A stretch of 64,000 nucleotides of DNA, from NCBI GenBank assembly GCA_964545855.1, contig CAZJHD010000018.1:1-64000 (forward strand), in the 5' to 3' direction. The DNA is from CAZJHD01 sp964545855. GTDB lineage: Bacteria; Planctomycetota; UBA1135; JACQFD01. Below, in pieces: positions 8,515-16,849 of this stretch. The translations under genes were made by a program, and so were the position numbers. A model generated the notes under the pieces. The model saw only the letters and a program-made list of their open reading frames with translations, did no database searches and was not told the origin of the DNA. Within the stretch, counting starts at the first letter, position 1. Every line of letters begins with the position of its first letter.

Positions 8515-11111
8515 GGTGCCGCCCTCCGGATCAACAGGGGCTTCACGAGGAAGGCATAGGCTACCCCGATCACGATGCCCCACATGCCGAGGAGCACGGT
8601 TTCGATGCCCGGGTCCTTCACGATCCCCACGCCCGAGTAGCCGGGGAAGCGCGGGTTCGCGTCGGTCTGGAAGAACCGGTAGCCGCGGAAGGTGTGGTAG
8701 TCGTTCACGCGGATCGTCCCCGAGTCGACGATCTTCGACTCGCCGTCGCGCGTCTCCAGGAACTCCAGGCGCGACTTCCACTCGCGCGGAAGGTCGTTGC
8801 GGTTCTCGAAGAGACGCAACCGGATGCGACCGCCGTAGACCGCCGCATCGGCGAAGGGGCGCGCGGCGAGGCGGAACTCCTGCTTTCCCTCCGGGCCCTC
8901 CACCTCGACGCGCACGGCGCCGGGCCGGCTCGCGTCGAAGAACACTTCGTCCGAGTCGGCGTCGCCGGGCACGGGCTCGATCAGCGGCACGAGGCGCGGC
9001 CGGTCGGCGCGCCGATCGATGCGGAGGCTCACGCCACCGCCGAGCAGGGCCGACTGCCCCACTTCGAGCTGCTCGAGCCGGGAGGTTCCCACCTCGGCGA
9101 AGAGGATCGGGAGCCCCGGCGCGGTCACGAGTCGGAAGCGCTTCCGGGCGGGCGCTCGCCAGGGATCGGAGTGCACGAGGAACCGCGCCTTGTCGCGACC
9201 GATCTGCACCAGCCCCTCGTCGCCGAAGGGCGAGTCCGCCGGATCGGCGAAGACCCAGACTCGCCGCGACTTGCCGTTCTCCGCCCGGAGCTCGATCTCC
9301 GCGCCCGGGTGGGTCGGAGGAAGATCCTGCGCGGGAGTGCCTGCGAACTGCGGCTCGAGGGTTCCCTGGGGCGTCGCCATGAGCCGCGCATCGGGGAGGG
9401 CCCGAAGCACCGTTCCCGTGATCTTCCCGCTGGGGAGATCCAGCTCGAAGACGGCGCCGCCGCGGAGCTCCACGGATACGGCGGGCCGCGCCGCCTCGTC
9501 GGACGTCCAGACCTCGAGCGTGCCGTACGTCTCCCCTTCGAAGGGCGCCGTCGCGAGCTCGCGCTGCGACTCGGCGTCGCGGGCCGCCTGCAGGCGCACG
9601 CGCACGGCGGGGAGGTCGATGACCTCCGCCAGATCGGGGCGACCCGCGAAGAGGAACAGCGAGAGCATCGGCTCGCCGTTCGCGGCGATGGCGAGCTTCA
9701 GCGCCGGGCCGATCGCCTCGACGGAGTTCGCCGGACCCTCTCCCTCGGGCCGTTCGACGAGGTCGAATCCGACTTCGGCGCGATGCCAGTGCTCGAGCAC
9801 GCGCACGACCGTCGACGGGCGGTCGTGGCCCGAGAGCCGGAATCCGCTGCTCCCGTGCGCCCGCGGTCCCGCTCCCTCGCCGTCGGCGTCCGTCGGCCTC
9901 GCGCCGTACTCGAGACCGATCTGGCGTCCATCCCACACCTCGTACGTGCGATAGCGCGGAAACGTCTTCGGCGCGGGATCGCCGAGGAACTCCACGTCGA
10001 GGGTGTCGCGGTAGTCGGCGCGGAAGTCCGCGAGCCGCACCTCGAAGGCGCTCTCGCCGCTCCCGAAGGGCCGCGGAACGTTGCTGTAGGTTCGGAACGA
10101 GCTCGACTGCCGCGGCGATCCCTCGCGCATCGGATCGATCGAGAGCTGCACGATCCCGCGCTCCTCCGTCACGCGCGACCAGAGCCCGCCCACGAGCGAC
10201 GTGAGGACTCCGAGGTGCGTCACGAGGAAGCCGATGCGCGCCAGAGACACGAGCGACTTCAGGTCCCACCAGAGCGCCGAGGGCAGGTGTCGCAGGAAGC
10301 CGAATCCCGGCGCTCCCAGTGCGATCGCGCGCGCGGCGCCGCGCCGAAACGTATTCGTCGCGACCATCACGAAGAGCAGCACCATGGCCGCCGTGAACCA
10401 GTCGCTCGTCCAGGCGCCCTTCCCCGTCGTCGTGCCGTTCAGCTGCAGGAAGAAGCACGCCTCGTAGAGACCGTCGAAGAGTCCGCGGTGCTCCTCGATG
10501 AGCTGGCGGATCTCCTGACTGCGCACGGTGCCGCTCAGGGCCGTGCGCATGCCACTCTCCTCCTGCTTCGCGATGCGGTCGCCATAGCGGCGCGCGATCC
10601 GCTCGAGCCCCGTCTCGGCGCCCGGCGGCGGCTCGAAGCTCGGGAGGCCGATGCCGTAGGGATGGGCCAGGTGATAGACGAAGAACGCGGTCGCCCAGGC
10701 GAAGTCGTCGCGTTGCGCGCGCTCGCGCTGCTCGATCGTCGGGAGATGCAGGTACTTCTCGGGATCGCGCGGATGCGCGACGACGCTCACGATCGAGCCG
10801 AGCAGGAACACGACGATCACGGCGATCCCGACGCGCACCGACAGCAGGAACTCGACGGCGCGCCGCGCCGAGAGCGCGAGGAAGCTCGCCGCCGCGATCG
10901 AACCCGTCGCGAGCGAGAAGACATGCAGCGCCGAGCCCGTTCCCTCCACGAACACGCGGCGCAGCGGGATGCCGATGCCCCAGGCGAAGAGGAGGATCAG
11001 GAAGACGGCGAGGAACGCCTGGCCCCAGCCCCAGGAATCCAAGCGGAGCTTCGCCGCGGGAGGAAGCGTTTCGGAGGCGGCCGAAGCCGTCGTGGTGGTC
11101 TTGGAGGTCAC
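8511..11111 (-). CDS. resB: Cytochrome c biogenesis protein ResB, enlarged form
   Basis: An 866-residue protein with N-terminal membrane helices (about 30-50, 60-80 and 90-110) and the ResB region LLSVRVGIAVIVVFLLGSIVSVVAHPRDPEKYLHL, typical of the first ResB helices. A further helix lies near residue 235-250 and another at 285-300. A very large extracytoplasmic domain (about 300-830) and a final helix (IETVLLGMWGIVIGVAYAFLV) follow. ResB/Ccs1 is commonly 450-650 residues, so this protein has a bigger soluble domain than usual. Start GTG at 11111 gives the first membrane helix about 30 residues in. It is coupled to ccsA. Confidence 0.9.
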   Translation of the reverse strand: MTSKTTTTASAASETLPPAAKLRLDSWGWGQAFLAVFLILLFAWGIGIPLRRVFVEGTGSALHVFSLATGSIAAASFLALSARRAVEFLLSVRVGIAVIVVFLLGSIVSVVAHPRDPEKYLHLPTIEQRERAQRDDFAWATAFFVYHLAHPYGIGLPSFEPPPGAETGLERIARRYGDRIAKQEESGMRTALSGTVRSQEIRQLIEEHRGLFDGLYEACFFLQLNGTTTGKGAWTSDWFTAAMVLLFVMVATNTFRRGAARAIALGAPGFGFLRHLPSALWWDLKSLVSLARIGFLVTHLGVLTSLVGGLWSRVTEERGIVQLSIDPMREGSPRQSSSFRTYSNVPRPFGSGESAFEVRLADFRADYRDTLDVEFLGDPAPKTFPRYRTYEVWDGRQIGLEYGARPTDADGEGAGPRAHGSSGFRLSGHDRPSTVVRVLEHWHRAEVGFDLVERPEGEGPANSVEAIGPALKLAIAANGEPMLSLFLFAGRPDLAEVIDLPAVRVRLQAARDAESQRELATAPFEGETYGTLEVWTSDEAARPAVSVELRGGAVFELDLPSGKITGTVLRALPDARLMATPQGTLEPQFAGTPAQDLPPTHPGAEIELRAENGKSRRVWVFADPADSPFGDEGLVQIGRDKARFLVHSDPWRAPARKRFRLVTAPGLPILFAEVGTSRLEQLEVGQSALLGGGVSLRIDRRADRPRLVPLIEPVPGDADSDEVFFDASRPGAVRVEVEGPEGKQEFRLAARPFADAAVYGGRIRLRLFENRNDLPREWKSRLEFLETRDGESKIVDSGTIRVNDYHTFRGYRFFQTDANPRFPGYSGVGIVKDPGIETVLLGMWGIVIGVAYAFLVKPLLIRRAAP

Positions 11112-11186
11112 GTCGAACTCGATCGGCGTCGCGTTGGGGGAGAATCGGAGCCGCGGCCACGCCTTCGGCGAGAACGCGATCGGCCG

Positions 11187-12281
11187 CTACCAGCGCCGGC
11201 TCAGGACGTATTCGGCCATCGCCACGAGGCTCTGCTTCGCGGCGCTCGGCGGGAAGGGCTCGAGGGCCGCGAGGGCCGCGCCGGCGGATCGCTGGGCGAG
11301 TCCGTAGGAGACCTCCAGGGCGGCGCGCACGTCGAACTCGCGCCAGAGCGTGGCGACCCGATCCTCGATCCCCTCGGAACGGAAGATCTCCGCGATGCGC
11401 GCGCGGCCTCGGGGAGGCGCCGTGCGCAGGAGCGCGATCACGGGATGCGTGATCTTCCCCTCCGCGATGTCGGTGCCGAGCGACTTGCCCACGACGTCCT
11501 CGGAGCCGTCCAGATCGAGGCAGTCGTCCACGATCTGGAACGCGATCCCCAGCTCCAGGCCGAATCGGCGCGCCGCCGCCACGACGGAATCGGCCGCCAT
11601 CGCATAGCGCGCGCCGAGCTCGCAGGAGGACGCGTAGAGCGACGCCGTCTTCGCTTCGATCGTCTCGAGGTAGCGGGCCTCGTCGAGGCCGAAGTCGTAC
11701 TTCGCGCGCGACTGCTCGATCTCGCCGCGACAGATCGTCGCCGTCACGTCCGACAGCACCCGCGAGCAGGTCTGATCGTCGAGCCGAGTGGAGATCGAGA
11801 ACGCCCGCGCGTAGATCCAGTCTCCGAGGAGGACCGCCACCTCGTTCCCGAAGCGCGAGTTCACGGTCTCGACCGTGCGCCGCACGTCGGCGCGATCGAG
11901 GACGTCGTCGTGAACGAGCGTCGCCATGTGGATCAGCTCCACGATGGACGCGATCTCGAGGTGGGCCGGCGTCATGGGGCGGTCGCCGAGACAGGCGCGG
12001 CCCACGAGGAGGACGCAAGCGGCGCGCAATCGCTTGCCGCGCACGCAATGCAGCTGCGAGACGACGTCGCGCACGGCCTCGGAATCCGAGTCGAGTTCGC
12101 GGAGCAGGCCGGCGCTCGACAGCTCGAGCTCGCGCGCGACGGGCGCCACGAGCCGGCGCAGGTCGTTCTGGCGCACGTCGGTCGCGCGCCCCTCCCGCGC
12201 CGCGGACTTCGGGATGGCCGGCGTCTTCGCCTCGGAATTGCCCTCGAGCGCCGGCTCCGACGTCCTCTGCTCCTGGGTCAC
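11187..12281 (-). CDS. Trans-isoprenyl diphosphate synthase (polyprenyl synthetase)
   Basis: A 364-residue all-helical prenyl transferase that condenses isopentenyl diphosphate onto an allylic diphosphate, most likely for the respiratory quinone side chain. Both aspartate-rich motifs are intact: HDDVLD (Asp124, 125, 128) and DDCLD (Asp251, 252, 255). GKRLRAACVLLVGR before the first motif is also typical. I chose GTG at 12281, which has GGGAG six bases upstream and clears the mobA stop. An in-frame ATG at 12419 would add 46 low-complexity residues and overlap mobA by 74 bases. The neighbouring resB and ccsA fit a respiratory role. Confidence 0.9.
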   Translation of the reverse strand: MTQEQRTSEPALEGNSEAKTPAIPKSAAREGRATDVRQNDLRRLVAPVARELELSSAGLLRELDSDSEAVRDVVSQLHCVRGKRLRAACVLLVGRACLGDRPMTPAHLEIASIVELIHMATLVHDDVLDRADVRRTVETVNSRFGNEVAVLLGDWIYARAFSISTRLDDQTCSRVLSDVTATICRGEIEQSRAKYDFGLDEARYLETIEAKTASLYASSCELGARYAMAADSVVAAARRFGLELGIAFQIVDDCLDLDGSEDVVGKSLGTDIAEGKITHPVIALLRTAPPRGRARIAEIFRSEGIEDRVATLWREFDVRAALEVSYGLAQRSAGAALAALEPFPPSAAKQSLVAMAEYVLSRRW

Positions 12282-12345
12282 GACTGGCTCCCGCCGCGCG
12301 CCGCGCGGCGCCGCGGGCGGCGACGAAGCGTCGTCCGGCCTGCGG

Positions 12346-13047
12346 TCATCGGTGCGCCGCCCCTTCCCGTGCGCCGTCTCGGGCAACTCCTCGCGCGCGC
12401 TCGAGCTCGGCCGGATCATTGACGTTCAGGAACGTGAACGGGTGGTTGGAGAGTTCGTCCTTGGAGACGCGAAGGAGGCGAAGGCCAGCGAGCGCATGAG
12501 CGCGCGAGCGCGCGTCGGCGGCGGATCCGGGACGGTCCTGCGGTCCGGGCGTCGGCAGGGCGAGCCTTCGGATCCCCGCGTCGGCGGCGCGTCGCAGGAC
12601 CCGTGCCACGCGCGGCCGGTAGGCTGCCGCGAGGGGCTCGTCTCCCGCAGGTCCCGTCGGCACGACGCCGTCCAGCTCGGGATCGGCCGCGAGCAGCCGA
12701 GCCATCGTGCGCAAGGAAGACGCATCGACGAACGGGAGGTCGCACGCGCACACGAGAACGACATGGTGATGGGTCAGCGCTTCGAGCCCCGCGATCAGCC
12801 CGCCGAGCGGTCCGCTGCCGGGGATCGCGTCCGCGACGCTCCGCGACCCCAGGAAGGCGAAGGGCTCCGGATGCGACGTCGCGAGGAGAATCTCGCTCGA
12901 CGCGCTCGAAAGTGCCCGATGGACGCGCTCCACGAGAGTCTCGGGACGACCGACATCGTCCGGAGAGTCCGCGATCGGCAGGAGCGCCTTGTCGCGGCCC
13001 ATGCGCAGGCTCTGCCCGCCGCAGAGCAGGAGCCCCGCGGTGGTCAC
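12346..13047 (-). CDS. mobA: Molybdenum cofactor guanylyltransferase (MobA-like)
   Basis: A 233-residue nucleotidyltransferase, expected to attach GMP from GTP to molybdopterin to give the MGD cofactor. The N-terminal nucleotide-binding signature is LLLCGGQSLRMGRDKALL, matching LAGGxSxRMGxDKALL with Cys for Ala. CDLPFVDA carries the metal-binding Asp, and the C-terminus has FLNVNDPAEL, a classic MobA ending. Start is GTG at 13047, overlapping the tatA stop (GTGA). Related NTP transferases such as MocA share the fold, but the NVNDPxEL ending supports MobA. Placement beside tatA is apt, since many molybdoenzymes leave by the Tat route. Confidence 0.88.
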   Translation of the reverse strand: MTTAGLLLCGGQSLRMGRDKALLPIADSPDDVGRPETLVERVHRALSSASSEILLATSHPEPFAFLGSRSVADAIPGSGPLGGLIAGLEALTHHHVVLVCACDLPFVDASSLRTMARLLAADPELDGVVPTGPAGDEPLAAAYRPRVARVLRRAADAGIRRLALPTPGPQDRPGSAADARSRAHALAGLRLLRVSKDELSNHPFTFLNVNDPAELERARGVARDGAREGAAHR

Positions 13048-13256
13048 GGCTTGGCCGCCGGATCCTTCGCGGACGCCTGCTCGGCGTCTTCCATCTTCTT
13101 CAGGTCGGTCTCGCCCTCCTTGAGACCCTTCTTGAACTCCGAAACGCCCTTGCCGAGGTTTCGGAGCGTGTCCGGGATCCGAGTGGATCCGAAGAGGAGG
13201 AGGACGATCAGGATGACAACCAGGAGTTGCCACGCGGTGAGACTGGCGAGGAACAT
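13044..13256 (-). CDS. tatA: Twin-arginine translocase subunit TatA/TatE
   Basis: A 70-residue Tat pore subunit for export of folded proteins. One N-terminal membrane helix (residues 6-22, LTAWQLLVVILIVLLLF) is followed by the FG hinge, then an amphipathic helix (RIPDTLRNLGKGVSEFKKGL) and a charged tail. The motif set matches TatA/E better than TatB. It is coupled to mobA by a 4-base overlap. A solitary tatA with tatC elsewhere is common outside enterobacteria. Confidence 0.94.
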   Translation of the reverse strand: MFLASLTAWQLLVVILIVLLLFGSTRIPDTLRNLGKGVSEFKKGLKEGETDLKKMEDAEQASAKDPAAKP

Positions 13257-13416
13257 TCCACAACGTCTTTCGGCGGGCGACGGGGCCGGGCAGGAGGATC
13301 TTCCGGGGTCGACGATGGTAAACGGGCCGGAGAGTGGGAAAAAGCGACCGGCGCGCTGGCCTCCGAGCGCTCGATCCCCTCCACCCAAGAGTGGATGCGC
13401 CGGACCCGGTCCGCCC

Positions 13417-13435
13417 CCCGAGAGTCGATCTCGGG
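13417..13435 (-). terminator. Hairpin after sucD
   Basis: A perfect 7-bp stem (CCCGAGA/TCTCGGG) with a 5-base loop lies 24 bases past the sucD stop. It may end or attenuate the sucCD transcript before tatA. No T-run follows, so termination efficiency is uncertain. The 203-base gap 13257-13459 otherwise holds only a weak TACCAT -10-like hexamer near 13314, on the minus strand upstream of tatA. Confidence 0.4.
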
Positions 13436-13459
13436 AGGCACAGGCGCGCGACGCGTCGC

Positions 13460-14395
13460 TCAGCGCGCCTTCGCGCGCTCGAGCGCTCCGCGTTCCTTCA
13501 GGAGCGCCTCCATGGAGGAGCCGATGGCCGAGGGATTCGGAGCCACCTTCACGCCGGCCTCCAGGAGCGCCGCCACCTTCTCGGCAGCCGTGCCCTTGCC
13601 GCCGGCGATGATGGCGCCGGCGTGTCCCATGCGCTTGCCCGGAGGAGCGGTCGTGCCGGCGATGAACCCGACGAGCGGCTTCTTGAATCCGCCGCTGCGC
13701 ACGAACTCCGCCGCGTCCTCCTCGGCGGACCCTCCGATCTCGCCGATCATCACGGCGGCGATCGTCGCCGGATCGCTCTCGAAGGCGCGCAGGACGTCGA
13801 CGAAGTTCGTTCCGTTCACGGGGTCTCCGCCGATGCCGACGCAGGTGGACTGCCCGAGCTCGAGGGACGTGAGCTGCCACACCGCTTCGTAGGTGAGGGT
13901 GCCGCTGCGCGACACGACGCCGACGCGGCCGGCGCGATGGATGTAGCCCGGCATGATCCCGATCTTGCAGCCCTTCCCCTTCTCGCCCGGCGTGATGACG
14001 CCCGGGCAGTTGGGACCGACGAGCCGGGCCTTCGTCCCCGCGAGGAAGCGCTTCACGCGCACCATGTCGAGGATGGGGATGCCCTCCGTGATCGTGCAGA
14101 TCACCTCGATGCCCGCGGCGGCGGCCTCGCAGATCGCGTCCGGGGCGAAGGCGGCCGGGACGTAGATCACGCTCGCCTTCGCGCCGGTCGCCGCCACGGC
14201 GGCCTGCACCGTGTCGAAGATCGGGAGCTCGGCGCCGCTCTGGGGGCCCTTCCACGTGGTGCCGCCCTTACCCGGCGTGACGCCTCCGAGCATGCGCGTT
14301 CCGTAGGCGCAGGCCTGGTCGGTGTGGAACGTCCCGTTCGCGCCGGTGATGCCCTGGCAGAGGACTCCGGTCGAGCCGTCGACGAAGATGCTCAC
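13460..14395 (-). CDS. sucD: Succinyl-CoA ligase alpha subunit
   Basis: A 311-residue TCA-cycle enzyme subunit. With SucC it converts succinyl-CoA, nucleoside diphosphate and phosphate to succinate, CoA and NTP. The CoA-binding Rossmann part opens with VDGSTGVLCQGITGANGTFH, and LVGPNCPGVITP is the family signature. The phosphorylated active-site histidine is His258 in RMGHAGAIIAGGKGTA. Start is GTG at 14395, overlapping the sucC stop (GTGA). The upstream open frame is antisense or shadow sequence in sucC and carries no family homology. Length is a little above the usual 290. Confidence 0.96.
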   Translation of the reverse strand: MSIFVDGSTGVLCQGITGANGTFHTDQACAYGTRMLGGVTPGKGGTTWKGPQSGAELPIFDTVQAAVAATGAKASVIYVPAAFAPDAICEAAAAGIEVICTITEGIPILDMVRVKRFLAGTKARLVGPNCPGVITPGEKGKGCKIGIMPGYIHRAGRVGVVSRSGTLTYEAVWQLTSLELGQSTCVGIGGDPVNGTNFVDVLRAFESDPATIAAVMIGEIGGSAEEDAAEFVRSGGFKKPLVGFIAGTTAPPGKRMGHAGAIIAGGKGTAAEKVAALLEAGVKVAPNPSAIGSSMEALLKERGALERAKAR

Positions 14396-15561
14396 TTCGC
14401 ACCTCCCACCGACGTGCAGACGAGCCGGGCCGCCTCGTCGAGCGATGCCGCCGTCGTGATCGGCAGCCCGCTCTCGGCGAGGATCTTCCGCCCGCGCTCG
14501 ACGTTCGTGCCCTCGAGCCGGACGACGAGCGGCACCTGGAGCTGGATCTCGCGGGCCGCGGCGACGACGCCCTCCGCGATCATGTCGCACTTGGCGATGC
14601 CGCCGAAGATGTTCACGAGGATTCCCTTCACGTTCGGATCGGAGACCAGGATCTTGAACGCGGCGGCGACCTTCTCCTTCGTCGTGCCGCCGCCGACATC
14701 GAGGAAGTTCGCCGGCCGACCGCCGTGGAGCTGGATCGTGTCCATGGTCGCCATGGCGAGACCGGCGCCGTTCACCATGCAGCCGATCGTTCCGTCGAGC
14801 GCGATATAGGAGAGATCGAACTTCGACGCCTCCACCTCCTTCGGATCCTCCTCGTTCAGATCGCGGCAGGAGAGGAGCTCGGTGTGTCGGAAGAGGGCGT
14901 TGCCGTCGAAGACGATCTTCGCGTCGAGGGCGAGCACGGCGCCGTCCTTCGTCGTCACGAGCGGGTTGATCTCGGCGATGGCGCAGTCGAGACCGACGTA
15001 GATGCGGGCCAGCGCCTGGAGGAACTTCGCCGCCTTGCCCACCAGCTCGTTCGGGACGCCGATCCCGAAGGCGAGCCGTCGCGCCTGCCAGGGCCAGAGG
15101 CCTGCGTCCGGGTCGATCGGCTCCCGCAGGATCTTCTCGGGGTGCTTCGCGGCGACCTCCTCGATCTCCATGCCGCCCTCGGACGACGCCATCATCACGG
15201 GGAGGCCGAGACGGCGGTCGAGGGCGATGCCCGCGTAGAACTCGCGGTCGATCGCGCTCCCCTTCTCCACCCAGACGGTCTGCACGATGCGTCCCTGGGG
15301 GCCCGTCTGGTGCGTCACGATCGCCTTGCCGAGCATGCCGCTCGCGGCGTCCGACGCCTCCTTCGCGGAACGGACGATCTTCACGCCACCGGCCTTGCCT
15401 CGGCCGCCGGCGTGGATCTGCGCCTTCACGACCGCGAGCGGTACTCCCAGCTCCTGGAACGCGGCCGCGGCCTCGTCGCCGGATCGTGCGGTCCGTCCGT
15501 CGGGCACCGGAACTCCGGCCTTGCGGAGCAGCTCCTTCGCCTGGAACTCGTGGATCTTCAT
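14392..15561 (-). CDS. sucC: Succinyl-CoA ligase beta subunit
   Basis: A 389-residue ATP-grasp subunit that binds nucleotide and forms succinyl-CoA with SucD. The N-terminus MKIHEFQAKELLRKAGVPVPDG is canonical; KAQIHAGGRGKAGGVK is the nucleotide-binding signature; the C-terminal domain has NIFGGIAKCDMIAEGVV and VRLEGTNVERGRKIL. Length equals the typical 386-390. The ATG at 15561 is fixed by the N-terminal motif. A TAGACT -10 box lies 53 bases upstream. It is the first gene of the run sucC-sucD-tatA-mobA and is divergent from the dCTP deaminase gene. Confidence 0.97.
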   Translation of the reverse strand: MKIHEFQAKELLRKAGVPVPDGRTARSGDEAAAAFQELGVPLAVVKAQIHAGGRGKAGGVKIVRSAKEASDAASGMLGKAIVTHQTGPQGRIVQTVWVEKGSAIDREFYAGIALDRRLGLPVMMASSEGGMEIEEVAAKHPEKILREPIDPDAGLWPWQARRLAFGIGVPNELVGKAAKFLQALARIYVGLDCAIAEINPLVTTKDGAVLALDAKIVFDGNALFRHTELLSCRDLNEEDPKEVEASKFDLSYIALDGTIGCMVNGAGLAMATMDTIQLHGGRPANFLDVGGGTTKEKVAAAFKILVSDPNVKGILVNIFGGIAKCDMIAEGVVAAAREIQLQVPLVVRLEGTNVERGRKILAESGLPITTAASLDEAARLVCTSVGGAK

Positions 15562-15613
15562 GGAGGGTGGGCCGACGTTTCCGCGAGCCCTCGGAGGTGC
15601 GGGAAAGCGCGGG

Positions 15614-15619
15614 AGTCTA
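15614..15619 (-). promoter_or_regulatory. Candidate -10 box for sucCD
   Basis: TAGACT on the minus strand within GATAGACTCCCGCG, 53 bases before the sucC ATG. The hexamer and its distance are nearly the same as upstream of icd, mdh and rpmH. No clear -35 is seen. Confidence 0.5.
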
Positions 15620-15684
15620 TCAGCGGATCGCGTCGCGCCTCGGCCCGCGTGCCCGTACGCCTTCCCCCGCCCCTCGTGCGTCGT

Positions 15685-15690
15685 CAGACT
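15685..15690 (+). promoter_or_regulatory. Weak -10-like box next to the dCTP deaminase start
   Basis: CAGACT ends six bases before the GTG at 15697. If used, transcription would start at or next to the start codon (leaderless). The match to TATAAT is only partial. Confidence 0.25.
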
Positions 15691-15696
15691 GCCGCC

Positions 15697-16842
15697 GTGC
15701 CCGGCACTCCCTCCGCTCCCGCGGGCCTCCTCGTCGACTCGGAGATCCGCGCCCTCGCCGCGAGCGGCGCCATCGGCGGAGAGATCGCGCTCGAGCGCAG
15801 CCAGATCCAGCCCGCCTCCCTCGACCTCCGGCTCGGGGCCGTGGCGCACCGCATCCGCGCCGGCTTCCTCCCGGAGGAAGAGACCGTCGAGGAGCGGCTT
15901 CGGGAGCTCGCGATCGACGAGCTCGACCTCGTACGCGGCGCCGTGCTGGAGCCGGGCGGGATCTACCTGATCCCCCTGCTGGAGTCGCTGTCGCTGCCGC
16001 CCGGCTTCTCCGCGCGCAGCAATCCCAAGTCGACGACCGGGCGGCTCGACCTCTTCACGCGCGTCCTCATCGACCGGAACGCGCGGTTCGACGACGTGCC
16101 CGCCGGCTACGAGGGAGCGCTCTACATCGAGGTGGCCCCGAGGTCGTTCCCGGTCCGGGCGCGCCGTGGAGATCGTCTGACGCAGCAGCGGTTCGCGCGC
16201 GGCGCGGCGACGCTCGACCCGGCGGCGCTCCGCGATCTCGCGTCGCGCGAGACGCTCGCCTTCGACGAAACGGGCAGGCCGATCCCCGCCGGCTCGCTCC
16301 TCTTCGACGGCGAGGGCGGCATCGGTTTCCGATTGCAGCTCTCGGGCTCCGGTCCCGTCGGCTTCCGCGCGCAGCGGTACACGGGGGTCGTCGACCTCTC
16401 GCGCGACGGCGCCCACGATCCCTCGGAGTTCTGGGATCCGGTCCACGCACGGCGCGGCGCCATCGTCGTGGAGCCCGAGCAGTTCTACATCTTCGCGTCC
16501 AAGGAGCGGCTCCGCGTGCCCGTGGGTTACGCGGCCGAGATGCTCCCGATCGACGTCGGCGTCGGCGAGCTGCGGACGAACTACGCGGGCTTCTTCGATC
16601 CCGGGTTCGGCGCGACGCCCACGGGCCAGGCCGCCGCCGACGCCTCGCTCCCCGGCACGCCCGCCATCCTCGAGGTCCGGCCCCACGACGTGCCTTTCCT
16701 GGTGGAGGACGGGCAGGTTTTCTTCCGGCTGCGATATTTCCGATGCACAGGGGTGCCGGAGACGCCCTACGGCGCCGCCGCCCTGGGGTCGCACTACGGT
16801 CGGCAGACCCTCGCTCTGGCAAGGCAGTTCCGAGCCCCCTGA
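15697..16842 (+). CDS. dcd: 2'-deoxycytidine 5'-triphosphate deaminase, long form
   Basis: A 381-residue enzyme of the long dCTP deaminase family, expected to convert dCTP to dUTP for thymidylate synthesis. It is a tandem of two dUTPase-like halves: residues about 1-180 contain QIQPASLDLRLGAV and GFSARSNPKSTTGRLDLFTRV (the conserved Ser-Arg-Ser/Lys triad region), and the second half has FIFASKERLRVPVGYAAEM and FLVEDGQVFFRLRYFRCTGVPETPYG. Single-domain Dcd is about 190 residues. The start is ambiguous between GTG at 15697 and an in-frame GTG at 15676; the former begins the conserved domain cleanly. It is divergent from sucC. Confidence 0.88.
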   Translation: MPGTPSAPAGLLVDSEIRALAASGAIGGEIALERSQIQPASLDLRLGAVAHRIRAGFLPEEETVEERLRELAIDELDLVRGAVLEPGGIYLIPLLESLSLPPGFSARSNPKSTTGRLDLFTRVLIDRNARFDDVPAGYEGALYIEVAPRSFPVRARRGDRLTQQRFARGAATLDPAALRDLASRETLAFDETGRPIPAGSLLFDGEGGIGFRLQLSGSGPVGFRAQRYTGVVDLSRDGAHDPSEFWDPVHARRGAIVVEPEQFYIFASKERLRVPVGYAAEMLPIDVGVGELRTNYAGFFDPGFGATPTGQAAADASLPGTPAILEVRPHDVPFLVEDGQVFFRLRYFRCTGVPETPYGAAALGSHYGRQTLALARQFRAP

Positions 16843-16849
16843 CGATCCC

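Noticed and set aside
7402..12048. A very long minus-strand open frame (over 1500 codons) that looks like one giant protein
   Set aside because: Only the final 370 codons are a protein family (CcsA). The rest is an Arg/Ala-rich shadow of resB and the prenyl synthase, which is usual for very GC-rich DNA.
8694..12422. A 1242-codon plus-strand open frame opposite resB and the prenyl synthase gene
   Set aside because: It is antisense to well-supported genes and shows the Arg/His/Glu-rich composition of a shadow frame.
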